Shown one piece after another: positions 57,584-64,000 of a stretch of DNA of 64,000 nt (position 1 is the first letter of the stretch; every line of letters begins with the position of its first letter). Under the pieces are notes generated by a model, which was not told the origin of the DNA, made no database searches, and saw only the letters and a program-made list of their open reading frames with translations. Origin of the DNA: Guadua angustifolia (Eukaryota > Streptophyta > Magnoliopsida > Poales > Poaceae). Where the stretch lies: positions 1 through 64,000 of the forward strand of contig JAYEVE010000445.1 of assembly GCA_036346375.1 (NCBI GenBank). The letters run 5' to 3'. The position numbers and the translations under genes are program-made.

Positions 57584-58365
57584 TGTCGAGCCTAACACTC
57601 TCGCTGTTCACCGAGTAATAATACATGTTTAAAAAATATCGAGATCGAGATGGAAAATCTAGATGGAAAAAGTCTAGAGATAGAGTGCGCACATATTTCG
57701 GGTCGACGAGGGCTGGGAGCTCCTCGACCTATCGGCATCTGATCAACGGATCCCCATGCTCGGAGGCCCGACCACGACTGGAGGCGCCAAGATGAGGCGC
57801 TCGACCTCGGCCGGTGTGCCCGAGCTCGACTCAGCGCAACCTCGCAGCTCGGCGGGTCTCATCTCGAGGCCTGGTCCACCCAAGGGTCTCGGATCTAGCG
57901 TTTAACTTGCGATTCTTGGAAGAGCGGGTTGTGGGGATGACTCGAGTCGTGGCAAGCCGGGAAGCGATTCTGGCTGTCTTGATGCGCATTAAGAGCCACG
58001 ATCCGCAGGTTTCTCCCGACCGTTACGTGCAGAAGGGATATAAAGACCAAGGATGCATGAGCTCAAGGAGGACAGGCAACACACAGCAGCTCGAGCTAGG
58101 GATCTTCATTACTATCTTGAGTTGTAAACACTGTTCTGTACACCCACATAACAAGAAAGTCACCGCCGCAAGGCGACTGGAGTAGAGTCATTACCTTCGC
58201 AGGGGCTCGAACCAGTATAAAACTTGTGTCTCGTGTTCGTTGTCGCCCAGCTCCGACCATCCTCACGTCCGCTAGCTTCCTCCGTTAGAGTGAAACGCTG
58301 CTCGGGTCCCTTAACGTTCTACCCCCTACCTCACTTCTTGCGGTTGGCGATCCCGATCGTCGACA
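57584..58365 (+). repeat. 5' LTR of element G
   Basis: The right edge CGATCGTCGACA is next to the PBS and secure. The left edge at TGTCGAGCC is a best guess from the inverted TGTCGA...TCGACA ends. TATA box at 58039-58045, about 320 bases before the right edge. Confidence 0.6.
58039..58045 (+). promoter_or_regulatory. TATA box of element G
   Basis: TATAAAG in AGGGATATAAAGACC, at the expected place in the LTR; RNA would start near 58070. Confidence 0.6.
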
Positions 58366-58367
58366 GC

Positions 58368-58385
58368 TGGCGCCCACCGTGGGGC
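58368..58385 (+). other. Primer-binding site of element G
   Basis: TGGCGCCCACCGTGGGGC begins two bases after the LTR end, a form common in grass gypsy elements. It differs from the GGCGCGCC type of elements A and H. Confidence 0.75.
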
Positions 58386-58428
58386 CCGATTGTTTTGCTC
58401 TTCGCAGAACGACACAGATCTCGGGAGC

Positions 58429-59748
58429 ATGGCGCTTTCATTGATGGATATTCCTCGCACGGACTCCGACTCCGTGTCCTCTGTTCACGCCTTTCGCCGC
58501 GCCGCCACTCGGCGGCCACGTCGGTGGCGACGGTCCAGCGCCGAGGAAGTCGCGGATGACCGTGATCCGAACCTTCAAGACGCTTCGCCGGATGGTGCAG
58601 GTTGCTATCAACCAAGCCATAACCGCCCTCCGGCGGGAGGCCCAGGAGAAGGCCGGCACGTCTTCTGGGCCGCCCAGACTCCTCCCCACCGGGGAGCGCC
58701 TCCGCGCTATCGCCCGGGTCATGGCCGACCCCGATAGGGCAAGGTCGGAGCTCTTCGGCCGGGCCCTGGCCGAAGAGCTCGATCGGGCTGCGACCGAGGC
58801 CGAGCCTCCGCAGCTCCGAAGTCAGCACTCTGGGACCCGTTCCCAGAGGAGCGACGATAACACGTCACGCCGCCACCCGCGTCGGACTTCTCCTGCGCGG
58901 GAGTTAGCCCCCGAGCAGCAGGCTCGGGACGAGGCTCTGACGCAGACTCGCCGGCGTCCCACGGGCACCGCGCCAACCAGGACCAGGCTTGGGCCGAGCC
59001 GTTCCGAGTCTGGCAGCGGATCTACGGATCACTCCCGGGACGTTCCGCCCAGGCGCCGGAGGTCCAGACGCTGCGTTACCAACCGTGACTCCGCGCTTCG
59101 GTACCATGGTCGTTCCCACGAAGGTCAGACGCCGGGAACCTCGACTCAGTCCGGCATGGAGCCGGATCTCGTCGGCGGTGACCATGACCAACGAGCGCCT
59201 GTCCCGGCCTACGGTTGCATGGCATACTCCGACGGCCTTCGTCGCGTGCGGTGGCCGGCGCGGTTCAAGCCCGCGCTGATCGAGCGCTTCGACGGGACCA
59301 AAAACCCTGACGAGTTCCTGTCCATCTATTCGACCGCTATCCTAGCGGCCGGAGGGGACGAGCTCGTAATAATAACTACCTCCGGCCGTCTTTGGATGGG
59401 GCCGCTAGACACGGCTTTTCAATCGAAGTTGGCTCCTTGGTCGTGGCGCCAGATCGAGCGCTCTTCGCTCCAACTTCCAGAGTTGTTATGAGCGGCCGGG
59501 CAGGGAGAAAGACCTGGATCGCGTCATCCAGGGGAAGAACGAGCCACTACGCGACTTTGTGCGGCGATTCATCCGCACGAGGAACCTGATCCCGAGCATT
59601 TCTGACGAGGCCGTTATCAAAGCCTTCAAGTTCGGGGTCCGCGATCGACGTCTCACCGAGGACCTGGAGATCACATCGAGGCTCAGCGTCAACAAGCTCT
59701 TCCGCATGGCGGAGCGAAGACGTGGACGCGACGATGCCGTCCGTTGAA
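58429..59748 (+). pseudogene. gag of element G (Retrotrans_gag), frameshifted
   Basis: From ATG 58429 (MALSLMDIPRTDSDS) about 45 bases after the PBS, the frame shifts near 58560 into 300 codons of basic, low-complexity N-terminal sequence. The Retrotrans_gag core begins RWPARFKPALIERFDGTKNP near 59250, shifts near 59370, and ends with EPLRDFVRRFIRTRNLIPSI and SVNKLFRMAERRRGRDDAVR at a TGA at 59746. A degenerate zinc knuckle, CLFHR then TTC, follows at 60057-60089. At least three frame changes are needed to read it through. Confidence 0.8.
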
Positions 59749-60049
59749 CGCGACACGACCAAGGTAAGCTTGGTGCAACCAAACAGAGGCAGCCGCCCAA
59801 CTCGAGGCGCCGACCAAGCGCCACCTCCAAGAAGCGAAGCGCGACCGCAGGGCGGCGGGGCTGCCGCGGTGATCGTCTCGGCGGATGGCCGCTGAGGTCT
59901 CGAGGACCGAGGCCGAGCTCGGGAGGACTCTAAGCCTCGCCAAGGTCGACCTCCCAGCGAAGAACCAGCCCAAAGAAGCGGGCTAACGCAGCCGATTCCG
60001 GCGGCCGATGCCGCCGCGGAGACCGAAGGTCGCGCAGGATATGACGAGT

Positions 60050-60950
60050 CAAAATTGTCTATTCCATAGGGCGGCGGCCACGACCTGCGAACTGCAGGCT
60101 TGGCGAATTGTCGGACGCCTTCTACGATGGGCGGGGTGAGATGCCCGTGCTCCCGGAGGATGACGACCAGCCCGACCGGGTGAATGCCGGAGCGGAGCAC
60201 GACGACCTCGATTTGGAGTTCCAGCAAGGCAAGCGCCGGATCGACGTCATCTTCGGTGGCTCGTCGGCTTACTGGATCAGCGCTGAAGTCAAAGCGCCTG
60301 CGGACCATCTACTGTGTCGCCATTGAAGCCCTCGAACAGCCCTGCAAGTGGGCTGGGGCAACCATCACCTTCTCTCCAGAAGACGCGCTCCGTGTATGGC
60401 CCGAGACACAAGACCGCCTTGGTCGTGACCCCGACCATAAGCAACACCACGGTCGGTCGTGGTCATGGTCGATGGCGGCAGCTCTCTTAACTTGTTACAG
60501 GCTGGAGCGCTCGACCGAATGCAGATTCCCCGGTCGAAGGTCAAGAGCATCACCATACCATTCTTTGGGATAGTCCCCGGGAGCTCGACCACCCCCTTGG
60601 GGCAGGTCGTTTACCCGCCACCTTCGGGCGGCTCGACAACTTTCGACCGAGTTGATCACCTTTGAGGTGGTCGAGGCGACCTCCTTATAACGCCATCCTC
60701 GGGCGGCGGCCTGGTCAAGTTCATGGCAGCCAACCACTATGGCCATCGATGCATAAAGTCGCCCGCCCAACGGCCATCATCACCGGCGAGGCGACGCAAG
60801 CGGCGCATGGCTGCGAGACCAAGGCCTTGGCTCTCGCTGGCGTGCTGCCCCAGCGTGGCCCGGAGGCATCGACCAAGAACGCCCGCCAGAAGGCGGCGAT
60901 CCGACCAATGGGCAACGAAGGCCGTGCCGCTTGATGAGAATGACCCGCCA
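60050..60950 (+). pseudogene. Aspartic protease region of element G, frameshifted
   Basis: Sequence before the protease includes GKRRIDVIFGGSSAY (60229). The catalytic block is VMVDGGSSLNLLQAGALDRM at 60462, with the Asp present, and the domain continues IPRSKVKSITIPFFGIVPGS and STTPLGQVVYPP, then YNAILGR after a frame change near 60665. The remainder to 60950 is the protease-RT linker in mixed frames. Confidence 0.78.
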
Positions 60951-61009
60951 AGGGGCGTCCACGTCTCGGCCGAGTTGAGTTCCAAATAGGAACTCGAGCT
61001 CGTCACCTT

Positions 61010-61980
61010 CCTTCGCGCCAACAAGGGCATATTTGCTTGGGAGCCCGCGGACATGCCTGGCGTCCCAAGGAAGGTGATCGAGCACAAGTTGCAGGTGGGA
61101 CCCGGTTCCCGACCTGTACGCCAGAAGCTGCGTCGTTTCTCCCCGGAGAAGGTCGCAGTCATCAAGGAGAACCTTGACAAGCTCTTAAAGGCCGGCTTCA
61201 TTCGTGAGATCAATTACTCCGAATGGCTGGCAAACCCGGTCATCGTGCAGAAGAAGGGAGGGAAGTGGAGAATGTGCGTCGATCATACGGGGTTGAACTC
61301 GGCTTGCCCGAAGGACAACTTCCGCTTCGCAAGATCGACGGATCGTCGACTCCACCGCGAATGCCAAGATGCTGAGCTTCTTGGATGCTTACTCGGGGTA
61401 CCACCAGATCAAGCTGGCGGCCGAGGACGAGAGCAAGACTTCCTTCATCACACCGTTTGGCACCTATTGCTATACGACCATGTCATTCGGTCTGCGCAAT
61501 GCAGGGGCCACCTTTCAACGACTAATGACCAAGACTTTCGAGCCACAGATCGGGCGGAACCTTGAAGTCTACGTGGACGACATCATCGTCAAAGCCCTCC
61601 GAGGGCGACCATGTTCGCGACCGAGGAGACCTTCGCCAACTGAACAGCACAAGATCAAGCTCAACCCCGAGAAGTGCGTGTTCGGCGCGGCGTCCGGTAA
61701 GGTGCTCGGCTACATGATCGGGGGCTCGGGGGTTGGTCCAAACCCGGAGAAGATCGAGGCGATCGAGAAGATGGTACCTCCGACCTCGATCAAGCAGGTG
61801 CAAAGCCTCACTGGCCGCATGGCCGCCCTCAGCAGATTCATCTCGAGGCTCGGCGAGCGCGGGCTCCCATTCTTCCAAACCTTGCGCAAGCCCGGGGGCT
61901 TCGAATGGACTCCAGAGGCCCAGCGATCCTTCGACAATCTGAAGGCGTACCTGTCGTCCCCACCCTCCCCATAACGCCGC
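61010..61980 (+). pseudogene. Reverse transcriptase of element G
   Basis: From MPGVPRKVIEHKLQV (61053) the frame is open through FIREINYSEWLANPVIVQKK and WRMCVDHTGLNSACPKDNF, shifts near 61320, and is open again from 61369: MLSFLDAYSGYHQIKLAAED, SFGLRNAGATFQRLM and the active site VYVDDIIVK (YVDD at 61570-61581). A short garbled stretch follows (61600-61645) before KIKLNPEKCVFGAASGKVLG and FEWTPEAQRSFDNLKAYL. Catalytic residues are intact. Confidence 0.9.
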
Positions 61981-61984
61981 AACT

Positions 61985-62850
61985 TTGGTGAGAAGTTCTT
62001 GCTATACCGCAGCCACCCCTCAAGCTGTTAGTGCCGTCATGGTGGCGGAACGGGGGTCCCAGCAGCACCCCATTTATTACGTCAGCGAGGTCCTGCACGG
62101 CCCGAAGGAGCGCTACCCGCAGGTACAAAAGCTTTTATATGCTCTTCTCATGGCCTCGCGCAAGCTTCGGCACTACTTCCAGGCACATTCCGTGGTCGTC
62201 CCGAGCAGCTTCCCGCTCGGAGACATCCTGAGGAACCCGGAGGGTGGCGGACGAATCGCCAAGTGGGCCATGGAACTCGCGGCGTTCGACGTCCAGGTCG
62301 TGGCGCGAACGACCATAAAGTCGCAAGTACTCGCCGACTTTGTGGTCGAGCGACGTCGCACCGCCACGAGCCCCGGATCGAGGAAGAAAACCCCGGTCAT
62401 GTTCTTCGACGGCTCGAGGTCCTTCAAGCGCTCGGTGGGATACTTATCCTCACTTGGCGGCGAATTGAGGTCGTCATTCGCTTTTGCTTCCAGCGACCAA
62501 CAATGTGGCGAGTCTGAAGCCCTCTGGCGGCTTACGAGCTTGCAAGGCTTTGGGTGTGCGCCGCCGGTCGTGGAAGGGCGACTCGGCTCGTCATCAACCG
62601 GTTCAACAAGGACTACCAATGCTCGGAGATTCGATGGCAAAGTACTCGCCGAGGTGCGCAAGATGGAAAAATGGTTCGGAACTTGGAGCTCAAGCACATC
62701 CCTAGGAGGGACAACTCGGTAGTGGATTTCCTCTCCAAGCTCGGCTCCGACGACGCTTATCCCACCCGGCGTCATCTTGGAACGCTTATCGGCCCGTCGA
62801 TCTCCGACCAGAGGCCCCGATTGCCGTAGTCGAGGAATCCTTCTGGCCGA
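61985..62850 (+). pseudogene. RNase H and archaeal-type RNase H of element G
   Basis: The first RNase H includes HPIYYVSEVLHGPKERYPQV and RIAKWAMELAAFDVQVVART, ending SQVLADFVVE near 62350. The second, archaeal-type domain starts VMFFDGSRSFKRSVGYL with the catalytic Asp at 62408 (Asn in element A). It proceeds through several frame changes to ELKHIPRRDNSVVDFLSKLG near 62745, its usual end. Two RNase H domains in tandem identify the Tat lineage. Confidence 0.82.
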
Positions 62851-63787
62851 GGCCATTCTGATTACCTCTCCCGGGGCGACGCCACCCGACCCTGCCGAGA
62901 GGAGCCGAATCAAGCGCCGGGCGAGTTTGTACACGCTCGTCGAGGGGGAGCTCTACAGACGTAATGTTTCTGGCATCCTAACACGGTGCATCTCCACGGA
63001 GGAGGGTAAGTACCTACTGCATGACATCCACTCAGGCCTCTGTGGGGCGCACTCTTCGTACAGGACAATGGTCGGGAAGGCCTTCCGCATGGGATACTAT
63101 TGGCCCTCGGCGCTTCAGGATGCTCGGGATATCGTCCGCACCTGCCGAGCATGCCAATTCCACGCACGAAGGTCGCATCAACCCGCCTACGCGCTCCAGA
63201 CCATTCCGCTCGCATGGCCCTTCTCGACCTGGGGACTGGACATCCTCGGTCCTTTCCCTCAAGCAACCGGGGGGAAGAAGTTTCTGTTCGTTGCTGTCGA
63301 CACCTTCACCAAGTGGATAGAGGCCGAACCGGTCTCGACCATTACAGCTCGAGCGGCAGTCCGTTTTTTCCGCTTGAACGTGGTCACCAGGTATGGGGTT
63401 CCGTGCAAACTAATCACTGACAACGGTACACAGTTTACCAGTGAGTTGTTCCAGGAGTTTTGCGAGGAACTCGGCATCAAAATATGCTTCGCATCGGTGG
63501 CTCACCCCCAGAGCAACGGAGCGGCGGAACGCGCCAACGGGCAAATCGTCCAGGGCGTCAAGAAGCGAGTTGCAGATGAGCTCGAACGATTCGGCAAGGC
63601 CTGGGTGGACGAACTTCCCACCGTCCTATGGTCTATTCGTACCACGACAAGCCGAGCCACAGGGTCCACGCCCTTCCAGCTTGTTTTCGGTACTGAAGCC
63701 GTCCTGCCTCCCGAGGTCACGCTAGGCTCTGCCAGGGTCAGCTTGGTCGACCAAGTCGACCGGCGAACGGTCTCGACCTTACCCTAG
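62777..63787 (+). CDS. Integrase of element G, intact over 336 codons
   Basis: One open frame covers the zinc-binding domain (LLHDIHSGLCGAHSSYRT, CRAC at residues 123-126) and the catalytic core: Asp155 in TWGLDILGPF, Asp215 in LITDNGTQF and Glu251 in PQSNGAAERAN, giving D-x59-D-x35-E. It continues through DELPTVLWSIRTTTSRATGS and GTEAVLPPEVTLGSA before a frame change near 63760. Integrase inserts the element cDNA; no chromodomain is present up to the window end. The true protein is part of the gag-pol polyprotein, so the first codon given is only where the open frame starts. Confidence 0.88.
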   Translation: MERLSARRSPTRGPDCRSRGILLAEAILITSPGATPPDPAERSRIKRRASLYTLVEGELYRRNVSGILTRCISTEEGKYLLHDIHSGLCGAHSSYRTMVGKAFRMGYYWPSALQDARDIVRTCRACQFHARRSHQPAYALQTIPLAWPFSTWGLDILGPFPQATGGKKFLFVAVDTFTKWIEAEPVSTITARAAVRFFRLNVVTRYGVPCKLITDNGTQFTSELFQEFCEELGIKICFASVAHPQSNGAAERANGQIVQGVKKRVADELERFGKAWVDELPTVLWSIRTTTSRATGSTPFQLVFGTEAVLPPEVTLGSARVSLVDQVDRRTVSTLP

Positions 63788-64000
63788 CGTAGAAGAAGCA
63801 GGTGCGTGCATCGCCACGATCAACGCACTACCCGCAAGCTCTTCGCAGACATGCGCCCCGGTCAGACGACCTAGGAGGCTCCTTGTTGGGGACCTAGCTC
63901 GAGGCGGATTCAGAGCTCCCAAAGACTAATAAGTTATCCCTCGGTGGGAGGGCCCCTATAGAGTCGTTTCAACAGATCGCCGACGGGCTTACTGGCTAGC
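63788..64000 (+). pseudogene. C-terminal end of element G polyprotein
   Basis: In mixed frames the tail reads RKLFADMRPGQTT near 63835 and then PRWEGPYRVV- and YWLAS-type blocks at the window edge. These are the usual last blocks of a Tat integrase. Cut by the window. Confidence 0.6.

Larger units (their letters stand above)
57584..64000 (+). mobile_element. Tat-lineage Ty3/gypsy element G, right-truncated by the window
   Basis: The element has a 5' LTR (57584-58365), a PBS and then gag, protease, RT, RNase H, aRNH and integrase in order on the plus strand. The end of the polyprotein (blocks RWEGPYRVVSTDR and YWLAS) reaches the last bases of the window, and its 3' part and second LTR lie outside. 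The left LTR edge is set at TGTCGAG to pair with the TCGACA end, but cannot be confirmed. Long open frames (integrase 336 codons, RT 201) suggest a younger element than A, though several frame breaks are present. Confidence 0.85.

Overview
The window is plant nuclear DNA from a grass (Poaceae), and nearly all of it is nested LTR retrotransposons. Grass origin is inferred from the element families: Tat-lineage Ty3/gypsy with a reverse-strand accessory ORF, a Sirevirus (Ty1/copia) with repeated AAGGGGGAG tracts, and very long gypsy-type LTRs. Relics of a CC-NLR gene and of a plant-mobile-domain gene agree with this. The species cannot be named from the sequence. I found no intact host gene, no tRNA or rRNA, and no CRISPR.

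Layout. (1) 1-~2116: left-truncated minus-strand Tat element (H): gag start, PBS and 5' LTR. (2) 2117-6319: older sequence with a short CC-NLR N-terminal fragment (3392-3485) and a small minus-strand transcription-unit-like region (4626-5657) of unknown function. (3) 6320-35249: one Tat element (A) on the minus strand, bounded by the target-site duplication (TSD) GCAGG. Its 3' LTR is split by a 5.2-kb solo LTR (6851-12052, TSD GGAAA). Its reverse-strand accessory gene is split by a 12.9-kb Sirevirus (14024-26926, plus strand, TSD GCACC). (4) 35255-37841: older sequence holding a decayed multi-exon plant-mobile-domain gene and a 121-bp tandem duplication. (5) 37842-57442: a three-level nest. 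A solo LTR (D, TSD AAAAA) contains a related solo LTR in the opposite orientation (E, TSD GTAAG). E contains a LARD-like element (F, TSD GTATA) with two 3.37-kb LTRs and no recognisable coding region. (6) 57584-64000: 5' LTR, gag and pol of another Tat element (G) on the plus strand, cut by the window end.

How the genes work together. A and G each carry the Tat order gag, protease, RT, RNase H, a second archaeal-type RNase H (aRNH), integrase. A adds a spliced reverse-strand gene with a Transposase_28-like domain. The Sirevirus carries gag with two zinc knuckles, protease, integrase, RT, RNase H and a further env-like ORF. Most ORFs are broken by frameshifts or stops. Some breaks may be assembly errors, because the two LTRs of the youngest elements differ preferentially at CG and CAG/CTG sites. 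The insertion order follows from the nesting: A before the solo LTR and Sirevirus inside it, and D before E before F.
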